Assembly: GCF_933775445.1 (NCBI RefSeq)
Contig: NC_065877.1
Coordinates: forward strand, 558,001-622,000
DNA: 64,000 nt
Direction: 5' to 3'
From: Argentina anserina
Lineage: Eukaryota; Streptophyta; Magnoliopsida; Rosales; Rosaceae
A model generated the notes under the pieces. The model saw only the letters and a list, made by a program, of their open reading frames with translations, had not been told where the DNA came from and made no database searches. Positions within the stretch are counted from its first letter, which is position 1, and every line of letters starts with the position of its first letter. The translations under genes and the position numbers were made by a program. Positions 48,903-61,800 of this stretch are shown here, one piece after another.

Positions 48903-50315
48903 GATGGGGAGAGATGAGGGAAGCAGTGGACATGTGTAGAATAAGAGCTTTGGCTACCTGTTGCCCTAGCAGACGACCTTTGATCAACACGTACATGTCA
49001 TCCAGTCAAGGGACACCTGTCTAGTATTTGACATTGCATCAAAGCTTCGCAAGCTCGATCAACAATCCAGTTTGGGGACACATGTTCATGTATGTATGGA
49101 GAGTTTTGACTTCGCAGTCGTGTTTCAATTTAGAAGCTTTCTTACTGTAACTTGCTACATAGCTTTTTTCGATATAAACTTGCTACAGTTATAGTGGCTA
49201 GGCCAAGTGATATCCGACTAAACTTGGTTATGCATGCATGTTAAGTTCGAAACATTTGATAGTGTCTGTATGCATGCAACTGAGAATCGAAACGTCGGAC
49301 ATATGACATTCAAATGTACCATACAACTATACAAGTGTATGTACTTAATTATCGTAAGCTCAACTAACCATTGCAGTTATGCTAAGCATAAAGGAAAAGA
49401 GAAACTCCGAGATAAAACTTCGTGAACGTAAATATGATTCCTGCCTTCATCGGAATGTAGATCAAACGGCCAATTATTTGTGGCACCAAAGGATGGGGAG
49501 ACTCGCCCTTCATGTCTACCTCACTACCTAATCCTGAGTTTTCAAATCAGTAGATCGATCGAGAGTAGAAACTCACGCTTTAGCTGCTTCAAATAATTTG
49601 AATTGAATGAGAATTTACATAAGCCACAGACTCATCATAGCACTAGAAAGCAACATAGGCATATATCAACATAAACGCAAGAAAAAGAGAAGGCTATAGG
49701 GTAGATTCCAGTATAACTTAATGCATGCATCAACACGCCCTACCTTAGACTTGCCCTGACTATAGTTAACAGGTATCCATAACAATCTTCATTAATTTTC
49801 TTCTTTTGTTGTTGTTGTTGTTGTTTTTTTTTTCTTTCCATTGTTCCAAGAGGCAAGGCCTTATGCTTTGTATTCTTTTTTTGTTTTGAGCAGAAGCTTC
49901 CAGGATAAATGTGTGACTTATAATTGAATGCCTTACAATAGCTAATATTTGAGGAACTAATTTCCCCTAATCCATTTCGAGTAACTTGAGCATATACAGC
50001 TGTGAATGCAGTCTAGAACCAACCAAAGCTTAAGAAATCAGTCCTCAAAAACGGGTGTACAGATGAATAACAAGAGTGCGAATAGTACCCCCAATTATCA
50101 GGCCAGGACCAACACAGACCCCTAAAGCCCAAAACCCGTCACGCAGACCTTTCCATCATCATGCCTACTCCATACACAGTGAGAGAGGCCGAATATATAT
50201 CCTCTGTAATGACACACACACACACTCTCTCTCTCTCTCTATCTCTCTCAGCTCCTAAAACCCTAAACCAGCTGAAAGAAAACCAATCGGATCCGCCCCG
50301 CCCCGTTTTCTCCCA
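48903..50315. other. Divergent intergenic region, DREB2-type gene to ILITYHIA
   Basis: The two genes are transcribed away from each other, so this 1.4 kb carries both promoters. It has a (GTT)n tract near 49806-49824 and a CA/CT microsatellite at 50212-50250. No other gene is seen. Confidence 0.55.
50212..50250. repeat. Compound (CA)n(CT)n microsatellite in the ILITYHIA 5' UTR or promoter
   Basis: A CA run of about 14 bases joins a CT run of about 24 bases. The CT-rich part sits about 66 bp above the ATG, where plant 5' UTRs often have pyrimidine-rich tracts. Confidence 0.85.
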
Positions 50316-52888
50316 ATGGAGACTCCGGCCGAGTCCCTCCTCTCCGTCGCCGGGTCGCTCTCCACTGCCTCCACTCGGCAGCGGGTTCGGATTTTCCGAG
50401 ATCAAATTCCGGCCATTCTCGGCCGCTCCGGTTAGTTCTGAGCTCATCTCTCATTTCAGTTCACTTTAACTCGGTTCAATTCGTTAATGGAATCCATCAC
50501 TGTTCATGCATACGTATATATATACGTGTTTAAAGTATCGTTTGTTCATTTCATTTTCGATATATCTATGAAGTTTTAAGTTCATTTTAGCTAGGTTGAA
50601 ATGTTGAAGAACAAGTGAGTTGGTTAGGTGGTTGAATTCAAGAGTGTAAAGACTAGAGAGTAAGTTTTTAAATGAATAAAATAGTTGTAATCAAATCCGT
50701 CGAGTCTTTCGATTTCGACTGTTGTAAGTTGGCTGTTGTTACGTGGAAGTAGATGAAAGCCGGAGGTTGTGATTAGATAGTTGAATTCAAGTGTAGAGAC
50801 TAGACAGTGAGTTCATCGATGAGTAAAATTTTCTCGGTGAAGTATGTATTTGTGTGATTCTTGGCAATTTATAAGCGCTACAAATGCGCATTGAGGCTTT
50901 CGAAACTTGTTAGAATGAGGATTTCGAGTTATGCAAGGTTAGTTTTGGAGAAATGGAGTGATGAGACGTTGGTATAGGTGATCAATTTTGTTTCCTTGTC
51001 GTTATGTGGAAGTAGATAAAAGCTGGAGGCTATGGGGTTATACATTGGTGCTGGGGGACGGTGAGTGTAAGTTGGACTGGGTTGTTGTGGAGGAATATAA
51101 TTTTCACATATGATAGTATAAATATAAATTATAGTGATATTGTAGTATATCATATTGATATATTTGTTAGTGATATAAGTTTTCCATGTCGTTATTATAG
51201 TATATTATATAAATATTATAAAAAACTTTTACATATGATATAAATTTTATTTTATCTCTTACTGATCTTTTGTGTGAATATGAGGCAAAACATTTAGTGA
51301 TACTGAGTGGTCGAATGTGTATATTACTGTGATTTAAGTAGCTAACCACACTCTTAAGTCTTAACGTAAATTATGTAATAGTGTGCAATTTTTCTCTGTG
51401 CAACATATGCTCTTGTTCTGAACTTCTTGTCATTTTTGAATTCTGCAGAAATATGTGTGGAGTCTGCATCATTGTTGGTAGATATAATATTTAAAACATT
51501 GTACATCTATGATGATCGTGGGTCCAAGAAAGCTGTCGATGGTATTATTACAAAATTTTTGCAAGAAGTGGCCTTCATGAAGAATTTCGCAGCAGTCCTT
51601 GTTCAGATCATGGAAAAAAATGTAAAGGTGCAATCACATGTTGGGGGCCACAGACTTCTCCAGTGGTCATGTCTTCTTCTTAGCAAGAGTAAGTTCATCA
51701 CAGTTTCCAAGAGTGCATTCTGTAGAGTTGCCACAGTGCAGGCATCATTACTCCATATTGTTGTACAAAGATCTCTCTGTGAGCAACGGTCTTGCAAGAA
51801 GACAATTTATCACTTATTTTCTCAGGTTAGCACCATATATTTCCTATTTATTTTTAAAAGACGTTTCCTTTATCTGCCTTTCTTATTCTCTCATGACATA
51901 ACATGTTTTTCATACCATTCTAGTCGCCAGACATCTACAAATTGTATATAGAGGAATTGACGGAAGCGCGCATCCCATACAAAGATAGTCCTGAATTATT
52001 AGGGTTCTTAATGGAATTCTGTAGTACCTCAAGAAAGTCATCTTCTTTGTTTGAGCAATTCAAGGTGAGTGATTATGTAATTAATAATCATGTATGACTA
52101 GTGCGGAGTTGTCTATTTTTTCCTTCAAAGTTGGTTGATCTGAGCATAATCAGCAGAACTTTAACATTATCCTCTGCCTTTTTACAGCCAACATTTCTTG
52201 ATATATATCTCAAGGCAATTTTAAACGCAAAAGAAAAGCCGTCAAAGGGTCTTAGTGAAGCTTTTCGTCCACTTTGTCAACATATGTTGCATGAAGATTT
52301 TCAAAATGTTGTGCTCCCATCTTCTGTTAAAATGCTTAAACGCAACCCTGAGATTGTATTGGAATCAGTTGGGATACTATTGAAGTCAGTCAACCTTGAT
52401 TTGAGCAAGTATGCTGTCGAAATGATTTCACTAGTCTTGCCACAGGCTAGGCATGCAGATGAAGGCAGGAGGGCTCCTGCTCTGGAAATAGTACGATGTC
52501 TGAGCCAAAATTCTAGTAATCCAGATATTATAGAAGCAATGTTCAATGCTATCAAATCTGTCATTGGAGGTTGGCTTCTTATCCTACTTGATTTTTTTTT
52601 TGGTGGGGGGGGGGAGGGGTTGGTAAAATAATTATAAAATGGAAAAGGCATATATGTTTCGAAGGTAATGGATGGGAGTGAGATGCAATCTTTCCCTTGT
52701 TTGGGTGTAGAGTTTCTTTGCCGGATGAGTGTGTGTGATGTGGAAATTTATGAAATTTACTGAAAGTCTCTTTCCTTTCCTATCCCACTCATTTGGACCC
52801 AGGACAATTGCTTCGGAGATCATGGCCATTTCACTTCTATTGCTTGAGTTAGCATCCAATCAAGGGCTTCTTAGAGCAGCCACCCCCA

Positions 52889-52920
<32 letters not shown>

Positions 52921-55900
52921 TTACTATCAGTTTCCTCCATCTCGTAGCTAGTGAATCAAAACAACTGATTATTATGGTTTTCTGCAGACCTGGAGGATGA
53001 TGCATCTTTTTGAATTATGATTAAACTGGTCTTTTATATCTGGCTGCAGTAGATCTAACTCAATAGTTAACTATTTACAGGCTCAGAAGGAAGACTTACA
53101 TTTCCTTACCAGAGAATTGGCATGATCAATGCACTGCAAGAATTGTGCAATGCTCCAGACGGGAAGCATTTTAATGGACTGTCTCAAACTTCATGCAGTT
53201 ACTTGCGATCTTGTTACAAGGAGGATGGTAAATTGGACTTTGTGTTTTATTTTCTTTGAAGATCTCTTTAGATGTTTATTTTTGTCTGATCTTTCTTGTT
53301 TTCAGGCAACGAGGAGGTCAAGCTTTCAATTTTGTCAGCCTTAGGTTCGTGGGCAGCAAGATCTGCTGATGTTATTCAGTCAGATTTAATTTCTTTTTTC
53401 TCTTTTGGGCTTAAGGAAAAAGAAGCTCTAAGAAGGGGACATCTTCGTTGTCTGCGAACCATATGCAGGAATGCCGATGCTGTTCATCAGGTTAGCTGGT
53501 TGATTGTGTTTAATTTTCAGTGTTTTGTTCTCTTGTTCATGATATGGCCATTCCTTTCATGTTTTGGTGACATTTCAACTTTATTGTTTTCTTCACTGCA
53601 GTTATCATCATTACTGGAACCTCTCATTCAACTTGTCAAAACTGGTTTTACTAAAGGAGTTCAGCGTTTGGATGGGATATATGCCTTACTATTCGTTAGC
53701 AAAATTGCAGCAGTTGACATCAAATCAGGTTTTAATCTTATTTAGACTTGTTAGTAGTCATCTAAATTTAAAGAAAGTTTTGAACTTTTATTCTCAACTT
53801 CTAGTACGTATGTTCAACTTGATCTCTTACTCATTTGTCACTATTATCCTCAGAGGAGAACGTGGTGAGGGAAAAGATCTGGTCTCTGATATCTCAAAAT
53901 GAGCCATCACTTGTTCCAATATCCTTGGTAGGTGGTCGCCAGACATTGAGTCTATATATATTTTTCTACTAATAGCCCTTGATAGAATAGTTGTATGGCT
54001 TGCACCACAGGCTTCAAAATTGTTGACTGAGGATTGCATGGCTTGTGTCGATCTTCTTGAAGTCTTGCTGATGGAACATTTGCAGAGGTTACTATAAATT
54101 TGCATGTACATAGTTACATTGGAATATTGTATTTTAATCATCACATGCTGAGTACTTTATTTTGTGTTCATGATAATAATATTATTTTCTTCATCATTCA
54201 GAGCGTTGGATTCCTTTTCCCTCAGATCACTGTCCCAGGTAAATAAACAATAATTTTTGATTTTTCACTCAATCTTTTTTAATCATATCTAAGCAGCTAT
54301 TGGTGTGATGCAGTTGATAATTTATTGGTGTGATGCAGTTGATAATTTTTTTCATGTGCCACCCAAGTTGGGATGTTCGAAGAGTGGCTTATAACACTAC
54401 AAAAAAGATAGTTCCTGCTGCCCCGCAAATAGCTGAACATCTTTTGATTGAATTTGCTACTTTCATGTCTATAGTTGAAGAGAAACATCGTATTTCAAAG
54501 TCAAGGTAAAAATTACTGTGGTTCATTGTTTTACCTTTTGGTTCCACTTGTTCTGTCTGAGAAGGCCATAATAGTTTTCTTGAACCGTGTGTGTAATATA
54601 ATTTGAATGCTTAAATCTAAAAAGTCACACACACTTCCATTTTGAAGAGGAGGAACTATTTGCTTCTGTATACTGTAGAGCAAAAGCTAGAAATTAGTAC
54701 ATTTCTGTTCCTACTTTGTTTATTGTGTATCTGATAATGACCTTGTGCCATTGTTTGTTGTGAATCGTGATGCTTGTATCTTGGTCGAGTGCATATAAGG
54801 TTTTGATAATTGCATATCATTTTACTTCACTCTGACCTGGTTATGTTTACTGTTTAATTTTTGCTTCTATGTAGTGATACAGATAATTCAGGGGACTCCC
54901 AAGTACCGTTCCTTCCCTCAGTCGAGGTTTCTGTAAAGGCTTTACTTATTATTTCATCAGCGGCCCTACCTGCAGCTCCAAGTGCATCAATGCAAGTTTT
55001 ATTCTGCGGACATCATCCGTACTTGGTTGGAACTGCAAAAAGAGATGTGGTTTGGAGGGTAAGTGTTTTCTGTGTTATTTGTTATTAACAGCTGGCGTTG
55101 TAATGCCTTTTTAGTTTAGCAGAGTTCTGAAGATTTTGAATTTGTTCAATAGTCTTAGTTTTTTTTATAATCCATAAACAGTGGGTCTGTAGAGAATGTA
55201 GTTAACCATTTTTACATTAATTACCTGATAATTGTCTGATAGTTTTGTTTCTTCTGATTGTTGCTTAGATCAGGTAAAACCAATTGTCACCCAATATGAA
55301 CTTGCTTGAAGTTGCCTGATAGTTGTTAATTTTAAATGTATCAGATAACAAAATATCTGTTTAAGTAGAGTTGCATGCCTATATATGTGTTAATTCTAAG
55401 TACTTGTAGCCTTACTTTAGAAAATGCATCTTTTAGCTGACTAAATTCATTATTTTGTTTGTTTCTTTTTTCTTTCCCCAGAGGCTACATAAATGTCTGC
55501 ATAGATGTGGTTTTGACATAAACAGCAATGTTTTGGCTGACATGGAGAATTTATGCAAGGTATGGTTTCATTTAATAATCGTAACATAGTTAATCATAAG
55601 GAGTGCTCTGGTTGTGGATGCCTCTTTGGTCTTTCATTATTCTTACCTACTTTCTTGTTACTCACATTGTCTTATAGATAACTACATTTGGCATTGTCAA
55701 CTGGTGGTCTGGTTACTTGTTTTTCCAAAATGTAATGCTTCAGATGCACTGAAAGCCAAACAAATTGCTAAGTTATAAAATTTCTATGGATGCAAAGCAA
55801 ATTTATTTTTATACTTATCGAACTAAGGATAATTTGATATCTTTATAAAGATTGTTGCCAAGTTTTTGACCAACATAAATGCCATATATCTACGTTTAAA

Positions 55901-57233
55901 TTGTTATTCATTAAGTGGAACTGGTTGGATTTGATATGGGTCTGGAATATGTCTCTGCATAGTAGGTAGATGCTGTAGCTAAAGGGCGAGAAGTCTTGAA
56001 AAAAAGAAGCTAATTTATGTTGACTTTTCTCAAGTAGGGTTATCTGTTAAATTTAGTGAAGTATGCCTCTAGAATTTCGTTTTGCAAGTAGTTCAGTGAG
56101 TCTGGATTGGTGTTTAGAAAAAGGTAGGGTATTCAATTAATTTACATAACCTCTCGAGGTAATTATATTGTTTGCTCTTGGTGGCATTTCAGGGCCTACT
56201 GGAAACAATGTGGTTGTCCAGTACTACCACGTCAGAGCAGCAAGCAGCCATATCCTCATTGTCCACTCTGATGTCCATTGCACCTGGAGAAACGTATATG
56301 GAGTTTGAAAAGGTAACCTGCTATTATATTTCTCTATTTCAATGAATGTTATTTATTAGAACCACTGAGATCCTATTAGATACTTATTGGAGTTTGTTGT
56401 TTGTGACAGCACTTGAAACACCTTCCTTACCGATATTCACATGATTCACTTTCCGAAAATGATATTCGGGTTAGTTATAGTGCTAACGAGCACTAAAATC
56501 AATTGATATGTCTCCTAGATATCTACTATGTTTAGGTCTTGTAACTTATTTTCTATTTTCATCCGCATATGCTGTATCAGATATTTCACACTCCTGAAGG
56601 CATGCTTTCCAGTGAGCAAGGCGTCTACGTAGCCGAGTCTGTTGCTGCCAAGAACATGAAACAAGCGAAGGGCCGTTTTCGGATGTATGAGGACCTTAAT
56701 GACATGGTATACAAATCTCTATGGTATATAAGAGCACGGGGACCTGATAATTTTTTTCCCTATTCTGATGCCATTCTTGCATTTTGATTTAACCAGGATA
56801 ATGGTGGTTCTAATCACTCGGCAAAAGTTGAGCCAAGCAGTAAAACTGGGAAGTCGACAAAGAAACCTGGTAAGTGTTGGCCTATTTTCGGCGATATTTT
56901 TTTTACTAGATACTGTTTCTTTTAGCTTCATTACTACATTTGGTAGTAATATAATCACTGTTAACTTTTCTAGAGAAAGCAAAGACTGCTAAGGAGGAGG
57001 CACGTGAGTTACAACTTAAGGAGGAGGCTTCCATACGTGAGAAGGTTCGAGAAATACAGAAAAACCTGTCCCTAATGCTTAAAGCTCTTGGGGAAATGGC
57101 CATTGCAAATCCTGTTTTTGCACATAGTCGACTTCCTTCCCTGGTATGTGTTGTAGGAGCAGGCCTCTCTTTGGGTTATTCAAGTCATTTTACTACCACA
57201 TATATAATAGATATGCTGAATATTGTGTGGTGT

Positions 57234-57273
<40 letters not shown>

Positions 57274-58843
57274 GAAACTTAACCTTAATCTGATATTAGG
57301 TTAACTATGTCGAGCCATTACTAAGGTCACCAATTGTCAGCGATATCGCGTATGAGGCTATGGTGAAACTTTCTAGATGTACTGCCCCCCCTCTATGTAA
57401 TTGGGCCCTTGACATTGCTACTGCTTTGCGCTTAGTGGTGACTGAAGAAGATCGTCTTCTCTTGGATATGATTTCATCACTTGGGCAAGGGGATGCCGAT
57501 GATAGACCATCTTTGAGTCTCTTTGAGCGAATTATTAACGCCCTTTCTGTGTCTTGTAAATCGGGACCCCTTCCTGTTGATTCCTTCACTTTTATCTTCC
57601 CTGTAAGTTCTCCTACATTTTTGTTTGTTACATGAGATCCCATACTTTACCATAAGACATATTCAGCTCAATGGGAATTCTTTTTGCTAATGTCTGATTT
57701 TTTCTGTCAGATAATGGAGCGAATTCTTTTAAGCTCTAAGAAGACTGGGCTTCATGATAGTGTGCTTCAGATTATTTATATGCACATGGACCCCCTCTTA
57801 CCGCTCCCTAGGCTTCGAATGATTTCAGTTACGCATTTCTTCCTTATGACACTAGTCAAATTAGTCTATTTTCATGGTTTCTATATTATTATATTGTTGT
57901 TATGTCTCATTTATTTCATTTCTTTTAACAGGTTCTTTATCATGTTCTTGGTATTGTACAAGCTTATCAGACCTCTATTGGACCTGCATTGAATGAGCTG
58001 TGTCTTGGTCTACAGCCAGATGAAGTTGCACCGGTATGCTGTTTCCATTCTACTTATAATTTCTGCTTTGATGTGCTTTCAGAGTACTAATCTGACAGTG
58101 TTTCTTCAGGCTTTATACGGGGTTTATGCAAAAGATGTTCACGTTAGAATGGCCTGTCTAACTGCTGTCAAATGCATTCCTACTGTTGCCAATCGGTCTC
58201 TTTCTCAGAATGCTGAGGTCGCTACAAGTATTTGGATTGCTTTACATGATCCAGAAAAGGTTTGGTTGACTAAGTACTTCTTTAAATTGTCTACTGTTTT
58301 GCGCATACCTTTTTCTTTTACCCTTTATCCATATTGTTCATATATAGTTCGTGCAACAAGAGCTAGCCAAAGTACTGCCCCAATCTTACATATTGTAATC
58401 AAATGGCTACTCATTTTTTGATTTTCCTGATTTTTGGCAAGGATGGCCCCATTACTCATAGTTTACCCCTTTAGCTCATAAGAGTCATACAAGTTGTTAA
58501 CTGAAGGCATTATCCAATTGCCTTGCCAATAAGTCTTTTTCTGCTTGGCCTCATTTATCTTAGATAGATAGCTCATGCACTGTATTTGCTTGATGCTATT
58601 GTCAGTCGGTTGCAGAAGCTGCAGAGGATTTGTGGGATCGCTATGGAAACAATTTTGGGACTGACTATTCAGGCCTTTTCAAAGCACTTTCTCATATCCA
58701 TTATACTGTCCGTTTTGCTGCTGCAGAGGCATTAGCTGCTGCTTTGGATGAATCTCCTGATTCTATACAGGTACATAGATTTGAACTTATTCTTGATGAT
58801 GATGATAATGGTTATGCTTAATATTATGATTATTATATTGTTA

Positions 58844-58897
<54 letters not shown>

Positions 58898-61800
58898 GAA
58901 GAGGAGTCTGAATATGGCGTTCTTGTAACTCAGGAATCCCTTTCTACTTTATTCTCCCTGTATATCCGTGATGCTGGTTTGACTGAGAACAATGTCGACG
59001 CTGGTTGGCTGGGAAGACAGGGTGTAGCTTTGGCATTGCATTCTTCTGCTGATGTACTGAGAACAAAAGACCTTCCTGTTGTTATAACATTTTTGATTTC
59101 AAGAGCATTGGTAAGATTTGCAATGCCGTTCTTTGAAATATGAATGGTACTGTCCATTGATATGAGATATTCTAGTCCTCAGTTTTGTCAATGCTTCTTA
59201 ATCTGCAGGCAGATCCTAATGCTGATGTTCGGGGGAGAATGATTAATGCTGGCATTATGATTATTGATAAGCACGGACGAGATAATGTTTCCTTGCTATT
59301 TCCTATCTTTGAGAACTACCTGAACAAAAAGGTTGTTCTCCATTTTTATCTTGTGATGGCAGTAAAATATCACGTATGAGCTTTATGCATGTCCCATGCA
59401 AAGCCCTTTATGCTACTGTCAGTTTAACTTATGAAATAAATGATTTTCCAGGCATCGGATGAGGAGACATATGATTTGGTACGTGAGGGTGTTGTTATTT
59501 TCACTGGAGCATTGGCAAAACATTTGTCAAAGGTGAGTTTTATTGTACTTTTCTTTCTTCAGCCTTTTTCTTTTTGTGAGATAGCCTTAGCAATTCTGGA
59601 TTTTACAATTTACATGCATCTTCAATTCATACTGTTGCAGGATGACCCAAAAGTACATGTTGTTATAGAGAAGTTGTTGGATGTGTTGAATACTCCATCA
59701 GAAGCTGTTCAGCGGGCGGTTTCAACATGCCTTTCACCATTAATGCAATCAAAGCAAGTATGACAATAACTCAAATACAGTTATCGTTTGGATCCTTATC
59801 AATTTTTACTGATCTTATTTGTTTTATATAAAAAGAACCAAACTTGATTAAAAAAAAGTGAAATTATACAGTGTACAAATTCAATTACAGCTACCGTTTG
59901 GATTGAAGCCTTAAAAGTCACACTTGTTTGCTTTTATATAAGATTTCGTTTAGCGTGGGACATACATGTATGTACTCATTGTATAAACTCACTACAGAAA
60001 ACACTATGCCCAGTCTATGTATGTACTCATTGTATAAACTCACTACTCATTCCTAAGCAGTCTTTGAAGATACTAGCATACAAGTGGTTGTTTGAGTAAA
60101 ACTGACAGCATTAAAATAGGAGTGCGGTTGTCCTATTAGATCAATATTGACCTTTGTTTGCCACATTTGTTGTTCATACATTCATTATTGAAGAGGAAAG
60201 CTAATTTGATTTTTTCCCTGTACAAGAATGATGGCCAAGCTCTTGTTTCACGGATTTTGGATCAATTAATGAACAGTGAAAAGTATGGTGAACGCCGTGG
60301 AGCTGCTTTTGGGCTTGCTGGAGTAGTCAAGGGATTCGGTATTTCTTCTTTGAAGAAATATGGAATTGTGAATATTCTACAAGAATGTCTTGTTGATAGG
60401 TTGGTGTTATAACTGGCTTTTAAAAAAGGCTATATTGAGTGTATTCTTAAAAAGTTGGATCAGATATACTGCTGGTCATTGAATGATAATATGTTACAAC
60501 TGTTAATTTGCAGAACTGATCTTTTGTCTACTGTATATCACTTTATAGTGGATGGTAGGACATACACCCCAAATTGTTCTTTCTCTCCTAATATTACACA
60601 AAAATATGTTTGGAGCTCTCCTTAATTTTAGATAATGTGCCGCACTTTTCTCAGCATTTAAGGTTTGAGAATGAATTTAATGTTTAGGCAGATTAGTCTG
60701 AAAGTAATAACAGATTTGTGCTCTTTGAGGAGGGAATGGGCCTAAGGTTGTGCAATTGTTTAGGCAGATTAGTCTGAAAGTAATAACAGATTTGAGAGCA
60801 TAAGTTTGGGATGTAGTGGACTTCTTAGGGATAATGTTGTTCTGTGGGCTTGCTTTCACTGTGTATTCTTCTTTTTGTTTATGCGGAATATGGATTGAGA
60901 AGACACTATCTGATTTAATTAGTAGTCTTATTCTTCTTGTTGAATCTATTTTGCACTAGTTGAGTCATGCTTTGTTTCGATGTTTATTACAGGAATTCTG
61001 CAAAACGTCGTGAAGGGGGTTTACTTGGATTTGAGTGTCTGTGCGAAACACTTGGAAAATTATTTGAACCGTAAGTGAATAGTTTTTATTTTTGTAAGAC
61101 CAACAAGTGATTTTCCCAGATGGTAAATTAATACACATTTGACCTCCCCCCCACTCTCCCCCAATTTCTTTTCCGTGCAGGTATGTTATACAAATGTTGC
61201 CACTACTGTTAGTTTCATTTTCCGATCAAGTTGTTGCAGTTCGTGAAGGTGCTGAGTGCGCTGCTCGTGCAATGATGTCTCACCTTACTGCTCAGGGAGT
61301 GAAACTGGTTCTTCCATCTCTTTTGAAGGTATTAATTTGCTGCCAAAATCATAGCTGTCCAATATATGTCTTTTTTTCTTTTAGTTCTGAAAAATTTCAC
61401 TATTTGAATCTCACGTTTTTTTAGTTAAAAGTTCATGTAACTTCATCCTCTTAATATATAAAGCCACTCTTGCACTTTGATCCATGGGACATTATCTGAT
61501 TGCAAACTTCTGGAATGCAAAAGTGTATCATCATGATAATTTATTCAATTTTTCTTTTGGCCTTTTAGCAATGCCTCAAACAGTTGACCATAATTTATCT
61601 ACTATTTGAGAGTTTTATCTTCTGCGGACTGCTGGTTCTCTATCAGCTTCTAGTAGTATCTGATCCATCTTCTTCAAAGAAGGCAGTTTTCGTTCTTTCC
61701 ACGATATTATGTTGTTGCTTTAGTCCTGCTCAGTATCAAGTGATGAATATTTTGTATGGGAACCGCATATAAACAGGGTCTTGAAGATAAAGCGTGGCGA

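Noticed and set aside
50161..50469. 102-codon ORF starting upstream of ILITYHIA exon 1
   Set aside because: It reads the CA/CT microsatellite and a different frame of exon 1. The frame starting at 50316 gives the conserved ILITYHIA N-terminus.
58748..59143. 131-codon ORF with a poly-Leu run
   Set aside because: It reads through the (TTA)n microsatellite in an intron and only its end coincides with the next ILITYHIA exon.
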